A stretch of 40,687 bases of DNA from an uncultured Geobacteraceae bacterium (lineage in GTDB: Bacteria; Desulfobacterota; Desulfuromonadia; Geobacterales; CAIOGM01). Shown piece after piece: positions 25,397-33,279 of this stretch. A program made the translations under genes and the position numbers. Within the stretch, counting starts at the first letter, position 1. Every line of letters begins with the position of its first letter. The notes under the pieces were generated by a model. It searched no databases and was not told where the DNA came from. It worked only from the letters and a program-made list of their open reading frames with translations. The DNA is taken from the NCBI GenBank assembly GCA_903902345.1, contig CAIUUR010000360.1:1-40687 (forward strand). The letters run 5' to 3'.

Positions 25397-26728
25397 ATGA
25401 GAGACCTGTTCGATGTAGGTGGGGGAGGGGAGCCGACCAAGGGAAAATCCCCTCTGGCCGACCGGATGCGCCCCCGGTCGCTGGAAGAGTTTGTGGGACA
25501 GAAGCATATCCTGGGAGAAGGAAAGCTTCTGCGCAAACTCATTGAGACCGATTCCCTGGGGTCACTCATCCTCTGGGGCCCCCCCGGTTCCGGCAAGACG
25601 ACCCTGGGAAAGGTCATCGCCGGCGCCACCCGTGCCCGCTTCGTCTTCTTTTCCGCCATTCTCTCGGGGGTGAAAGAGATTCGCGAGATTGTCCGGGAGG
25701 CGGAGGAGGAGTGGAAATACCGCAAGGCGCGGACGCTCCTCTTTGTGGACGAGATCCACCGGTTCAGCAAATCCCAGCAGGACGCCTTTCTCCCCTACGT
25801 GGAGAGCGGCCTTCTCACCGTCGTCGGCGCCACCACCGAAAATCCCTCCTTCGAGGTCATCGCACCCCTCCTCTCCCGCTGCACGGTCCTGACCCTCTTT
25901 CCTCTTGCCCGCGACGAGCTCCAGGAGATCCTCTCCCGGGCGCTGGTGGACCAGGCCAGGGGGTTGGGGAGAGGTCGGCTCTCCATCGCCCCCGAGGCCC
26001 TTGCCTTCATTGCCGAGCACTCCGCCGGTGACGCGCGGGTGGCGCTGAATACCCTGGAGACGGCGTCCCATCTGGCAGGAGAGCATCCCATCGACCTGGT
26101 CACGGCCCGGGAGGCGCTGCAGAAAAAACCGCTCCTCTACGACAAGGGGGGGGAAGAGCACTACAACGTCATCTCCGCCTTTATCAAGTCGCTGCGGGGG
26201 AGCGATCCGGACGGGGCTCTCTATTGGTTGGCCCGGATGCTGGAGGGGGGAGAGGACCCCATCTTCATCATCCGGCGGATGGTGATCATGGCCAGCGAGG
26301 ATATCGGCAACGCCGATCCCCGGGGGCTCCAGATGGCTCTGGCGGCGCTGCAGGGGTTCCAACTGGTGGGTATGCCCGAAGGACGGATCATCCTGGCCCA
26401 GGCGGTGGTTTACCTGGCCACAGCCCCCAAGTCCAACGCCTCCTATGTGGGGATCGACGCGGCCCTGGCGGAGGTTCGGCATAGTGGTCCGCTCCCCGTG
26501 CCGTTGCATGTCCGGAATGCCCCGACCAAGCTCATGAAGGAGCTGGGGTACGGCAAGGGGTACAAGTACGCCCACAGCTTCACGGGGGGGTATGTCCCCC
26601 AGGACTATCTCCCCGAGGCGCTGGCTGGAAAACAGTTTTACAAACCAACGAAGCATGGTTATGAAAAATCCATCGGGGAGCGGATGGAGCTGCTGAAGCG
26701 CCCCCCCGCAGAGGGGGATGAGGGGTAG
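25397..26728 (+). CDS. rarA: Replication-associated recombination protein RarA (MgsA) AAA ATPase
   Basis: 443 residues from ATG 25397. Clamp-loader-like AAA+ core: PLADRMRPRSLEEFVGQKH, Walker A GPPGSGKTT (61-69), Walker B LLFVDEIHRFSKSQQDAFL, sensor 1 VGATTENPSFEV and arginine finger LLSRC. The C-terminal tetramerisation region follows: HYNVISAFIKSLRGSDPDGA, YWLARMLEGGEDP, and GYKYAHSFTGGYVPQDYLP. RarA acts at stalled forks and single-strand gaps. Length fits the family. It is convergent with the HAD gene, with one base between the stops. Confidence 0.95.
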   Translation: MRDLFDVGGGGEPTKGKSPLADRMRPRSLEEFVGQKHILGEGKLLRKLIETDSLGSLILWGPPGSGKTTLGKVIAGATRARFVFFSAILSGVKEIREIVREAEEEWKYRKARTLLFVDEIHRFSKSQQDAFLPYVESGLLTVVGATTENPSFEVIAPLLSRCTVLTLFPLARDELQEILSRALVDQARGLGRGRLSIAPEALAFIAEHSAGDARVALNTLETASHLAGEHPIDLVTAREALQKKPLLYDKGGEEHYNVISAFIKSLRGSDPDGALYWLARMLEGGEDPIFIIRRMVIMASEDIGNADPRGLQMALAALQGFQLVGMPEGRIILAQAVVYLATAPKSNASYVGIDAALAEVRHSGPLPVPLHVRNAPTKLMKELGYGKGYKYAHSFTGGYVPQDYLPEALAGKQFYKPTKHGYEKSIGERMELLKRPPAEGDEG

Positions 26729-26729
26729 C

Positions 26730-27347
26730 TTAGCTGGCCAGGAGGGAAAGAATCTCGCGGTGGTGGTCTATCCGGGCGAAGCCCGGCAGATCGGCCTTGT
26801 AGGCGACGAAAGGGACGCCGGCAGCGGCGGCGGCCCGGCAGTCCACCTCGGAATCTCCCACGAAGAGGGCTTCGTGGGGAGCTATGCCGTAGTGTTGAAG
26901 AATCCGGTGGAGCGGTTCGGGGTGGGGTTTGGGATTTGCAACCTGGGAGGCGGTCATGACGTAGCCGAAGTAGCGGGCCAGGTCAAACGTCAGGAGGACG
27001 TCCTCCATGGTGGTGGAGCGGTTGGTGCAGACGGCCAGATGATACCTCGGCTGAAGGGTCTCCAGGGTCTCCACGAACCCCTGCTCCATCACCATGAGCG
27101 GGATAAGTTCCCGGTAATCCATGGCCGCCGCCATTTCCAGCGCCCGGCTTTTCTGGGGCTCCTGGGGAAATAAATATGCCAGGACGTCACGGTTGGCGTA
27201 GGTATGCAGCACCCGCATGGTCGTATCGTCCCGGCGGTCCAGGGTTCGTCCCAGGGGGGTCATGATCCGCTCGTAGAAGGTGATATTCGCCTCCAGGGAG
27301 TCGAACATGACACCGTCGCAGTCGTAGATGATCGTCTTGAATGGCAT
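26730..27347 (-). CDS. HAD-superfamily hydrolase (phosphoglycolate-phosphatase-like)
   Basis: 205 residues. Motif I is IIYDCDGVMFDS (nucleophile Asp9, acid Asp11), motif II LAVCTNRSTT, the motif III lysine lies in VANPKPHPEPL, and motif IV is ALFVGDSEVDCRAAAAAGV. An alpha-helical cap lies between motifs I and II, as in the Gph/beta-phosphoglucomutase group. The substrate is a small phosphate ester that cannot be named from sequence. It follows the HNH gene by three bases on the same strand. Confidence 0.88.
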   Translation of the reverse strand: MPFKTIIYDCDGVMFDSLEANITFYERIMTPLGRTLDRRDDTTMRVLHTYANRDVLAYLFPQEPQKSRALEMAAAMDYRELIPLMVMEQGFVETLETLQPRYHLAVCTNRSTTMEDVLLTFDLARYFGYVMTASQVANPKPHPEPLHRILQHYGIAPHEALFVGDSEVDCRAAAAAGVPFVAYKADLPGFARIDHHREILSLLAS

Positions 27348-27350
27348 TCT

Positions 27351-27656
27351 TTATCTTTCACCTTCTTTCATTTTTTCCAGGTACTCATCCCACTCCATGG
27401 GGAGGAGGTATTTTTTTCGGCTGTTGCAGCCGCGGCAGGCCGGGACCACATTGCCGGGGGTACTTTTCCCCCCCCGGGCCACCGGCAGGAGGTGGTCCAT
27501 GGTCAACTCGTCCGGCGGAAAGGTCTCGCCGCAATAATGACAGATCCCCCGGGCAAGGCGGTTCTGCCACCATCGGGTGCGGCGGAGATCCCGCCCCTTG
27601 TCTCGCTCCCGGCGGACGTCCTGCTCGGTGATGTCGGTGATGAAATAGTCGGACAT
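27351..27656 (-). CDS. HNH endonuclease family protein
   Basis: 101 residues. The HNH core is visible: the first CxxC (CHYCGETFP), TMDHLLPVARGGK with the general-base His, NVVPACRGCNSRK with the Asn and second CxxC, and a closing K. Zinc-stabilised HNH domains cleave DNA, in defence, mobile-element or repair roles. A stand-alone 100-residue form such as this is common and usually uncharacterised. It lies between the repeat tract after rnhA and the HAD gene. Confidence 0.88.
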   Translation of the reverse strand: MSDYFITDITEQDVRRERDKGRDLRRTRWWQNRLARGICHYCGETFPPDELTMDHLLPVARGGKSTPGNVVPACRGCNSRKKYLLPMEWDEYLEKMKEGER

Positions 27657-27693
27657 AGGTAAAACCGGTGACTCGTGATTGGTGACTGGAAAA

Positions 27694-27746
27694 ACCTAGA
27701 ACCTAGAACCTAGAACCTAGAACCCAGAACCTAGAACCTAGAACCC
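27694..27746. repeat. CTAGAAC heptanucleotide tandem array
   Basis: About seven copies of a CTAGAAC unit (GGTTCTA on the other strand), one with a substitution giving CCAGAAC, fill the gap between rnhA and the HNH gene. The array reaches inside rnhA: the last codons and the TAG stop (27731-27733) are repeat sequence. The word differs by one base from the GGTTCAA array near recN. Confidence 0.92.
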
Positions 27747-28189
27747 CGCTGCTCCCGCCAGGCGGTGATGGCGTCTCGGGCCAGTTGGTCGCACCGCTCG
27801 TTCTCCGCGTGACCGTCATGCCCCCGGACCCAGCTCCAGGTGACCTCGTGAATCTTTGCCATCTCCAGCAGCCGTTCCCAGAGGTCACGGTTGAGGACCG
27901 GCTCCTTCTTACTGTTGATCCAGCCCCGCTTGATCCACCCTTTGATCCATTCGGTCATCCCCTTGACCAGGTACTGGGAGTCGGTGGTGACGGTGACGCT
28001 GCAGGGGCGCTTCAAGAGTGTCAGCGCCTGTATGGCGGCGGTCATCTCCATCCGATTGTTGGTGGTTTCCCCCTCGGCGCCGGAGAGCTCTTTTTCCACG
28101 TTGCCGCAGCGAAGGATGGCGCCGTATCCCCCCACACCGGGGTTGCCGCTGCAGGCGCCGTCGCAGAAGATCTCAACTGGGGTTGACAT
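27731..28189 (-). CDS. rnhA: Ribonuclease HI
   Basis: 152 residues. The catalytic set is at the same numbers as in E. coli RNase HI: Asp10 ([11 protein letters not shown]), Glu48 (NNRMEMTAA), Asp70 ([15 protein letters not shown]), His124 (WVRGHDGH) and Asp134 (NERCDQLA). The basic handle [18 protein letters not shown] is present. It removes RNA from RNA:DNA hybrids. The C-terminus GSRF-stop is encoded by the heptamer array, so the original end may have been altered. Its start overlaps the acyltransferase 3' end by 17 bases. Confidence 0.96.
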   Translation of the reverse strand: MSTPVEIFCDGACSGNPGVGGYGAILRCGNVEKELSGAEGETTNNRMEMTAAIQALTLLKRPCSVTVTTDSQYLVKGMTEWIKGWIKRGWINSKKEPVLNRDLWERLLEMAKIHEVTWSWVRGHDGHAENERCDQLARDAITAWREQRGSRF

Positions 28190-28847
28190 AGGCCCCCTCT
28201 TTCCGGAGTAATCCGGCGATGGCGTCCATGACCCGGTCGACGATCTGCTGGTGGGTATCCTTGCAGTCATCCAGGGTGAGCAGGTCGGAGAAATCCACCG
28301 GGGAGCCGAAGACAATTGCTCCCTGATGGCCGAAGTCGGGAAACTTCCAGTGATTCAATCCGATAAGCGCAGTGGGGATAACCGTCGGCCGGGTGTCGTA
28401 GATGATCTTTCCCACTCCGCGGTTCCCCTTCCCCAGAATGCCATCTTTGTGACGGGTTCCTTCGGGAAAGAGCATGACCTTCTGGTTGGCCAGCAGGTCG
28501 TTGATGATCTTGCCGGCCCGTACGTCGCGTCCCCGCCTTACCGGGAATGCTCCCCAGGAACGGTAGAGCCAGCCGGGAAACCCCTTGAAGAGTTCCTCCT
28601 TGGCCGGCGCCCAGAGCATCTGGAGCCGGTTGGTCCGGATCACCGCCCAGGGGAGGAAGATGGTGTCGTAGGCGGAGATATGGTTGGAGGCGATAAGCAC
28701 CCCCCCCTCATGGGGGATCTGCTCCGCTCCGAGAATCCGGACATGGTTGAGCGTCGCGGCGTAAAAACCGAAGACATGACAGGAGAAGGTGATCCAGCAG
28801 CGGCGAAAGAAAGAGACCTGCACTGTTACCTCGAATGGCGGAAGCAC
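28173..28847 (-). CDS. Lysophospholipid (1-acyl-sn-glycerol-3-phosphate) acyltransferase, PlsC-like
   Basis: 224 residues from GTG 28847, chosen because it follows the prepilin-peptidase TAA by one base with CTGGAG upstream; a longer frame to 28958 runs antisense-like through that gene. A hydrophobic N-terminus ([19 protein letters not shown]) is followed by the acyltransferase boxes: [14 protein letters not shown] (HxxxxD), [23 protein letters not shown] (EGTR) and [12 protein letters not shown]. It should acylate lysophosphatidic acid at the membrane in phospholipid synthesis. It is the middle gene of pilD-plsC-rnhA. Confidence 0.88.
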   Translation of the reverse strand: MLPPFEVTVQVSFFRRCWITFSCHVFGFYAATLNHVRILGAEQIPHEGGVLIASNHISAYDTIFLPWAVIRTNRLQMLWAPAKEELFKGFPGWLYRSWGAFPVRRGRDVRAGKIINDLLANQKVMLFPEGTRHKDGILGKGNRGVGKIIYDTRPTVIPTALIGLNHWKFPDFGHQGAIVFGSPVDFSDLLTLDDCKDTHQQIVDRVMDAIAGLLRKEGAYVNPS

Positions 28848-28848
28848 G

Positions 28849-29835
28849 TTAGTGACTCCAGGTACTGAAATACCATCCCACGATCTGCGGCCCATAGAAG
28901 ATATGGAGCAGGGCGCCGATGACCAGGAACGGGCCGAAGGGGATGGCGAGTTTGCCATCTTCTTTCTTGACCAGCATGACGGTCAGGCCGATGATCGAGC
29001 CGGCCAGAGAGCTGACGAAGATGATGAAGGGGATGGCCTGCCACCCGAAAAAGGCCCCCAGCATGGCCAGGAGCTTGATGTCTCCCCCCCCCATCCCCTC
29101 CGCCCTCCGGAGGAGGTAATAGAGAAGTATGGAGAGAACAATGACGTCGGTTCCCACCAGTATCCCCAGGAGTGAGTCGGCCCAATTCTGACCGGGGAAA
29201 TGGAGCAGGGCATAGACGCAGCAGACTATCCCCGGGATTGTTACCGCAAGAATCTTGACATACTCCCCTAATCTGAATTCGGACTCTTCACACGGTTCCG
29301 CCGCTTCTTTCCTGAAGACGCCCATGACCACGGAGCATAGCTGAGGCCCGAAGAGAAGCAGCAAGGTGCCCAATGATATCGTCAGACCGACAGCCGTGGC
29401 GGGGAGCAGGTACTTCGTGGAAAACAGGGAGTAGCTGAAGCCGACGAAGATTCCGGTTACCGAGATCTCATCGGGGATGATCTGATGTTTCAGGTCGATG
29501 AAAGCAACGACAATCAGGGCCGCGCAGAGTAACGCCAGGATGAAAAAGTGGGGGGTGAGGCCGTACCGGAGGTGCAGGGCGAGCCCGAGGGACGCGGTGA
29601 GGAGTTCAACGATCGGGTAGATCGGGGAAATGGTGGCCGAACAGGAGCTGCAGCGCCCCCGGAGCATGAGGTAGCTTGCCACGGGGATGTTGAGCCAGGG
29701 GGGAATGGCCTTGGCGCATACCGGGCAGTGCGACCCCGGAAAGGCCAGAGATTCGTTGCGGGGTAAACGGTGTATGCAGACATTGAGAAATGACCCGACC
29801 AGCAGGCCGAAGATGAAGACGATGACGGCGACCAT
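28849..29835 (-). CDS. pilD: Prepilin peptidase (A24 family), extended form
   Basis: 328 residues, mostly membrane helices. The N-terminal methyltransferase/zinc region has the paired cysteines SHCPVCAKAIPPW and GRCSSCSATISPIYP. The aspartyl protease residues are Asp114 (FIDLKHQIIPDE) and Asp252 (GMGGGDIKLLAMLGAFFG). It cleaves and N-methylates type IV pilins and type II secretion pseudopilins at the inner membrane. The catalytic aspartates are 138 residues apart, about 70 more than in shorter relatives, because of an insertion (about 150-220) with an acidic loop and extra helices. It heads the pilD-acyltransferase-rnhA operon. The symbol is used by role; no pilus genes are adjacent. Confidence 0.93.
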   Translation of the reverse strand: MVAVIVFIFGLLVGSFLNVCIHRLPRNESLAFPGSHCPVCAKAIPPWLNIPVASYLMLRGRCSSCSATISPIYPIVELLTASLGLALHLRYGLTPHFFILALLCAALIVVAFIDLKHQIIPDEISVTGIFVGFSYSLFSTKYLLPATAVGLTISLGTLLLLFGPQLCSVVMGVFRKEAAEPCEESEFRLGEYVKILAVTIPGIVCCVYALLHFPGQNWADSLLGILVGTDVIVLSILLYYLLRRAEGMGGGDIKLLAMLGAFFGWQAIPFIIFVSSLAGSIIGLTVMLVKKEDGKLAIPFGPFLVIGALLHIFYGPQIVGWYFSTWSH

Positions 29836-29930
29836 GTACAGAAAAACCTCATGTTGAGCTCAAATAAAAAAGAATAATAGAGGTAAACGCCGGTTCACGC
29901 AAGGGCATTTTGACGGGAGGCTGTTTAAAT

Positions 29931-30260
29931 CTAATCGTCCCGGGTTACGGTACGCTCCCGTTTTCTGGCCGAGCGGTGTTTCTTGGCTTCGATCCTTCGT
30001 TCCCGCTCACCATGGGGGACATTGGTGGCGTGCCGTTTTTTCTGAACACGGTTGCGCCGCTCCAGAATATCGGCCAGACGTTGCAGCGCCGACTCCCGGT
30101 TGCGCAGTTGGGACCGGCTCTCCGTTGCCTGGGCGACGATTCCGGTGGGGAGGTGTCGGACCCGGACTCCCGAATCGGTGGTGTTGCGATGCTGTCCCCC
30201 CGGTCCCGAACCACGGAAAAATTCGAATTCCAGTTCTGATGGGTCGAAATCTGTTTTCAT
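29931..30260 (-). CDS. Peptide chain release factor-like protein (GGQ domain only)
   Basis: 109 residues. A lone GGQ domain, FFRGSGPGGQHRNTTDSGVR (GGQ at 21-23), then VRHLPTGIVAQATESRSQ. It has no codon-recognition domain and ends in a strongly basic tail (RRIEAKKHRSARKRERT). Stand-alone GGQ proteins such as ArfB rescue stalled ribosomes by hydrolysing peptidyl-tRNA, with the basic tail probing an empty mRNA channel. Similarity of this tail suggests the same task, though some related proteins are uncharacterised. It is divergent from the HD gene, with about 35 bases between the starts. Confidence 0.85.
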   Translation of the reverse strand: MKTDFDPSELEFEFFRGSGPGGQHRNTTDSGVRVRHLPTGIVAQATESRSQLRNRESALQRLADILERRNRVQKKRHATNVPHGERERRIEAKKHRSARKRERTVTRDD

Positions 30261-30295
30261 GGCGCCCTTTTGACGATATATTCCACCTTAAGGAG

Positions 30296-30910
30296 ATGGC
30301 GAGAACGTCTCCGTATGCTCATACTACCGCTCTTCGTCCGTGGGGTAAACTGTTGAATCCTCTAAATCTTCTAAAAAAATATTTTGACGGCAACGAAAAG
30401 GGGTTCGACATCGTGTACGAACATAGCCGTCTTGTGGCCGGTAAGGCGCTGACCGTGGCGCTTTCCCAGGGATTGGAGGGGAGCGTGCTGAAGTTTATCG
30501 AAGAGGCTGCCCTCCTCCATGACATTGGTGTTGTGGGGACCAACACGCCACGACTGGGGTGCCGGGGAACCGCTTCCTACCTCTGCCATGGCATTCTGGG
30601 ACGGGGTATTCTGGAGCGGGAAGGATACCCGGAGCATGGACTGGTCTGCGAGCGGCACATTGGCGTGGGGTTGACGCTGGAGGACATCATCAGCCAGGAT
30701 CTTCCCTTGCCGCTACGGGAGATGACACCGGTCACCATTTCCCAGCGGATCATCTGTTTTGCCGATCTTTTTTATACCAAGAAGCCCGATCGTATCGACC
30801 GGGAATTGACTCCGGATGAGGTGCGCAGGGGACTGGCCCGCTTCGGAGAAAAAAAAGTCGAGACCTTCGATGCCTGGCTCCGGGAGTTTCTCCCCTCATC
30901 AGGGGGATGA
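30296..30910 (+). CDS. HD-domain phosphohydrolase
   Basis: About 204 residues from ATG 30296. HD-fold features: a metal-ligand histidine in DIVYEHSRLVAGKALTVAL, the HD pair in EEAALLHDIGVVGTNTP, the later CHGILGRGILEREGYPEHGL with CERHIGVGLT, and ITISQRIICFADLFYTK-like Asp near the end (written in the sequence as VTISQRIICFADLFYTK). HD enzymes hydrolyse nucleotides or other phosphates, and the substrate here is unknown. The start is uncertain because a perfect TTAAGGAG touches ATG 30296 with no spacer. Initiation may instead be at TTG 30353 or at an upstream ATG 30239. Confidence 0.8.
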   Translation: MARTSPYAHTTALRPWGKLLNPLNLLKKYFDGNEKGFDIVYEHSRLVAGKALTVALSQGLEGSVLKFIEEAALLHDIGVVGTNTPRLGCRGTASYLCHGILGRGILEREGYPEHGLVCERHIGVGLTLEDIISQDLPLPLREMTPVTISQRIICFADLFYTKKPDRIDRELTPDEVRRGLARFGEKKVETFDAWLREFLPSSGG

Positions 30911-30931
30911 CGCGTCTCTTTTCGTAATGCC

Positions 30932-30961
30932 TTGACAAACCATGGGGAAGATCCTTATATT
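30932..30961 (+). promoter_or_regulatory. Sigma-70 promoter of the FmdB-family gene
   Basis: TTGACA (30932-30937), an 18-base spacer and TATATT (30956-30961) lie 35 bases before the ATG at 30997, which also has a GGGAGG ribosome binding site. Confidence 0.7.
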
Positions 30962-30996
30962 CATTATGAAGACTATGAACGGGAGGTGTAACAACT

Positions 30997-31254
30997 ATGC
31001 CTGTATACGAGTACCGCTGTACGAGCTGTGAAGAGCAATTCGAACTTCGTCAGAAGTTTTCCGATCCCCCTGCCACGTCCTGTCCGGAATGTGGCGGTGT
31101 TGTTGAGAAAATGATTTCGCAGACTGCCTTCACCCTGAAGGGGGGAGGGTGGTATAATGAAGGGTACGGAGCTAAGAAAGAAGCGGCAGCTGCCCCCTGC
31201 TCCGGAGCCGGCGGTGGCGGTTGTGCCGGTTGTCCCTCTTCGTCCGCATCCTGA
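30997..31254 (+). CDS. FmdB-family zinc ribbon protein
   Basis: 85 residues. The N-terminal zinc ribbon MPVYEYRCTSCEEQFEL with a second CPECGG pair is the FmdB (CxxC_CxxC_SSSS) domain, and SQTAFTLKGGGWYNEGY closes it. A Gly/Ala/Cys-rich tail (CSGAGGGGCAGC) adds four cysteines. Members are small putative regulators with no proven target. It has its own promoter and a perfect hairpin downstream, so it is a stand-alone unit. Confidence 0.92.
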   Translation: MPVYEYRCTSCEEQFELRQKFSDPPATSCPECGGVVEKMISQTAFTLKGGGWYNEGYGAKKEAAAAPCSGAGGGGCAGCPSSSAS

Positions 31255-31285
31255 ACGTCCAAAACTTCACTTTCCCTTCAACCTG

Positions 31286-31328
31286 CCGAACAAAGAAATC
31301 CTCCCAGCCGGAGGATTTCTTTGTTCGG
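31286..31328 (+). terminator. Perfect 19-bp stem terminator after the FmdB gene
   Basis: CCGAACAAAGAAATCCTCC (31286-31304), a CAGCC loop and its exact complement (31310-31328). The T-rich TTTCTTTG lies within the right arm rather than after it, so termination may be less efficient than the stem suggests. Confidence 0.7.
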
Positions 31329-31401
31329 GAAAGGAAGAACTCTTTACAAGGGTAGGGTTGTCTTTTATATTCTGTCATACATTTTCAGGGAGGTTTGATT
31401 C

Positions 31402-32256
31402 ATGGCGACGATCATCGACGGCAAGGCCATTGCCGCGAAACTACGAACGGAAATAGCCGCCGACGCCGCAGCGCTGTCGGCGCAGGGGATTCAGCCGGGG
31501 CTGGCGGTGGTGCTGGTGGGAGAGGATCCGGCCAGTGCGGTCTATGTGAGCATGAAGGAGAAGGCCTGTGCCGCGGCCGGGATTTTTTCCGATGAACATA
31601 AACTTCCTCCGGAGACTTCCGAGGCCGAGTTGCTGGCGCTCATTGGCAAGCTCAATGACGATTCCCGCATTCATGGCATCCTCGTCCAGCTCCCCCTGCC
31701 GGGGCATATCGATACGGACAAGGTTCTGGAGGCCATTTCACCATTGAAGGATGTGGACGGATTTCACCCCTACAATGTGGGGCGGCTGGTGGTGGGAAAA
31801 CCGCTCTTTCAACCCTGTACCCCCTACGGGGTGATGGTGATGCTGAAGGAGAGCGGCGTCTCCCTGGCGGGGAAGGAGGTCGTGGTGGTGGGGCGGTCCA
31901 ACATCGTGGGGAAGCCGGTGGCGTTTATGTGTCTCCAGGAGCATGCCACCGTTACCCTCTGTCACTCCCGGAGTCGCGATCTGGCGGCCCATGTGGGACG
32001 GGCCGATGTGGTCATTGCCGCGGTGGGGAAACCGGAGATGATCCGGGGGGAGTGGATCAAACCGGGGGCGGTGGTCATTGACGTTGGGGTGAACCGGGTG
32101 GGAGAGAAGAAGCTGGTGGGGGATGTGGAGTTTGCCGCAGCTTCGGAGCGGGCCTCGGCCATCACGCCGGTTCCCGGCGGGGTCGGTCCCATGACCATCA
32201 CCATGCTTCTCTACAATACCGTCCAGTCGGCTAAAAGGCAAAAAGTTCAAGGTTAA
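31402..32256 (+). CDS. folD: FolD: methylenetetrahydrofolate dehydrogenase/cyclohydrolase
   Basis: 284 residues with the FolD pattern: [17 protein letters not shown] (catalytic Lys in the YVxxKxK motif, 48-54), [45 protein letters not shown] (NADP loop) and [16 protein letters not shown]. It interconverts methylene-, methenyl- and formyl-tetrahydrofolate. GGGAGG precedes the ATG. The C-terminal tail KRQKVQG-stop is read from a GTTCAAGGTTAAAG-type repeat word, as at rnhA. Confidence 0.96.
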   Translation: MATIIDGKAIAAKLRTEIAADAAALSAQGIQPGLAVVLVGEDPASAVYVSMKEKACAAAGIFSDEHKLPPETSEAELLALIGKLNDDSRIHGILVQLPLPGHIDTDKVLEAISPLKDVDGFHPYNVGRLVVGKPLFQPCTPYGVMVMLKESGVSLAGKEVVVVGRSNIVGKPVAFMCLQEHATVTLCHSRSRDLAAHVGRADVVIAAVGKPEMIRGEWIKPGAVVIDVGVNRVGEKKLVGDVEFAAASERASAITPVPGGVGPMTITMLLYNTVQSAKRQKVQG

Positions 32257-32322
32257 AGGCTGAAGGCTGACAGTTGATAAAGGATAAATTGAACTTTGAA
32301 CCTTGAACCTTGAACCTTTCAC
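32243..32322. repeat. TTGAACC-type repeat region between folD and galU
   Basis: Starting inside the folD 3' end, GTTCAAGGTTAAAGGCTGAAGG is followed by TTGAACTTTGAACC and TTGAACCTTGAACC. The two parts are inverted relatives of the GGTTCAA unit seen at recN, with A-rich DNA between them. The region can fold back on itself. Confidence 0.85.
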
Positions 32323-32341
32323 ATGTTTTAGGGAGATTCCC

Positions 32342-33211
32342 ATGCAGGTTAAAAAAGCGGTATTCCCTGTCGCCGGTCTCGGCACCCGGTTTCTTCCCGC
32401 CACCAAGGCGTCTCCCAAGGAGATGCTCAACCTCATCGACAAACCTTTGGTCCAGTACGTGGTGGAGGAGGCGGTGAACGCCGGTATCGAGCAGATTCTC
32501 TTCGTGACGGGGCGGAACAAACGCTCCATCGAGGATCACTTCGACATCGCCTTCGAGCTGGAGGCGCTCCTTCACGAAAAGGGGAAGCAGGATGAGGCGA
32601 TGGCGGTCCGCTCTCTGGCTGACCTGGTGAATATCTTCTATGTCCGGCAGAAACAGGCTCTCGGGTTGGGACATGCCATTCTCTGTGCCCGGGAATTCAT
32701 CAATAACGAGCCCTTCGCCGTCCTCCTGGGGGATGACATCATCGATTCGGAGAGGCCCTGCCTGGCTCAGCTCCTGGATGTTTACCGTCACTGGCGGGGG
32801 CCCGTGCTGGCTCTGGAACAGGTTCCCATGGAAGCCATCTCCTCCTATGGCTGTGTGAAGGCCAAGACCATCGCTCCCCGGACCTACGAGGTCCTGGACA
32901 TGGTGGAGAAGCCGAAACTGGAGGACGCCCCTTCGGATCTGGCCATCATCGGCCGCTATATCCTGACTCCGGATATCTTTCCCATCTTGGAACGGCAGCA
33001 ACCGGGAAAAGGGGGGGAGATTCAGCTCACCGACGCCATCCTGGAACTTTCCAAGAGCCGCACCATCTACGGCTGTCATTTCGAGGGAAACCGGCACGAC
33101 TGCGGCGATAAACTCGGCTTCCTCAAGGCCACCGTGGATCTGGCGCTGAAGCGGGAGGAGTTCCGGGAAGATTTCACCGCCTTTCTCCAGACGAAGGTCT
33201 GCCGGATATAG
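32342..33211 (+). CDS. galU: UTP--glucose-1-phosphate uridylyltransferase
   Basis: 289 residues from ATG 32342, with AGGGAGA upstream. Signature nucleotidyltransferase motif AVFPVAGLGTRFLPATKASP at the N-terminus, then KEMLNLIDKPLVQYVVEEA, LGLGHAILCAREFI, VLLGDDIIDS, IGRYILTPDIFPIL and GGEIQLTDAI. It makes UDP-glucose for surface polysaccharides and glycogen-related metabolism. Length fits the family. It ends at a terminator shared with the convergent tonB gene. Confidence 0.96.
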   Translation: MQVKKAVFPVAGLGTRFLPATKASPKEMLNLIDKPLVQYVVEEAVNAGIEQILFVTGRNKRSIEDHFDIAFELEALLHEKGKQDEAMAVRSLADLVNIFYVRQKQALGLGHAILCAREFINNEPFAVLLGDDIIDSERPCLAQLLDVYRHWRGPVLALEQVPMEAISSYGCVKAKTIAPRTYEVLDMVEKPKLEDAPSDLAIIGRYILTPDIFPILERQQPGKGGEIQLTDAILELSKSRTIYGCHFEGNRHDCGDKLGFLKATVDLALKREEFREDFTAFLQTKVCRI

Positions 33212-33232
33212 GTGAACGATCCTTAAGGTGGA

Positions 33233-33273
33233 CGAAGAAGGGCGACCCCACCAGGGCCGCCCTTCTTCGTTTA
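33233..33273. terminator. Bidirectional terminator between galU and tonB
   Basis: A perfect 12-bp stem CGAAGAAGGGCG with its complement, a 12-base loop, then GTTTAC on the galU side. It lies 21 bases after the galU stop and six bases before the tonB stop. Confidence 0.75.
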
Positions 33274-33279
33274 CTATCC

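Noticed and set aside
25562-26656. 364-codon reverse frame across rarA
   Set aside because: Antisense to the RarA AAA core, with no motif or ribosome binding site.
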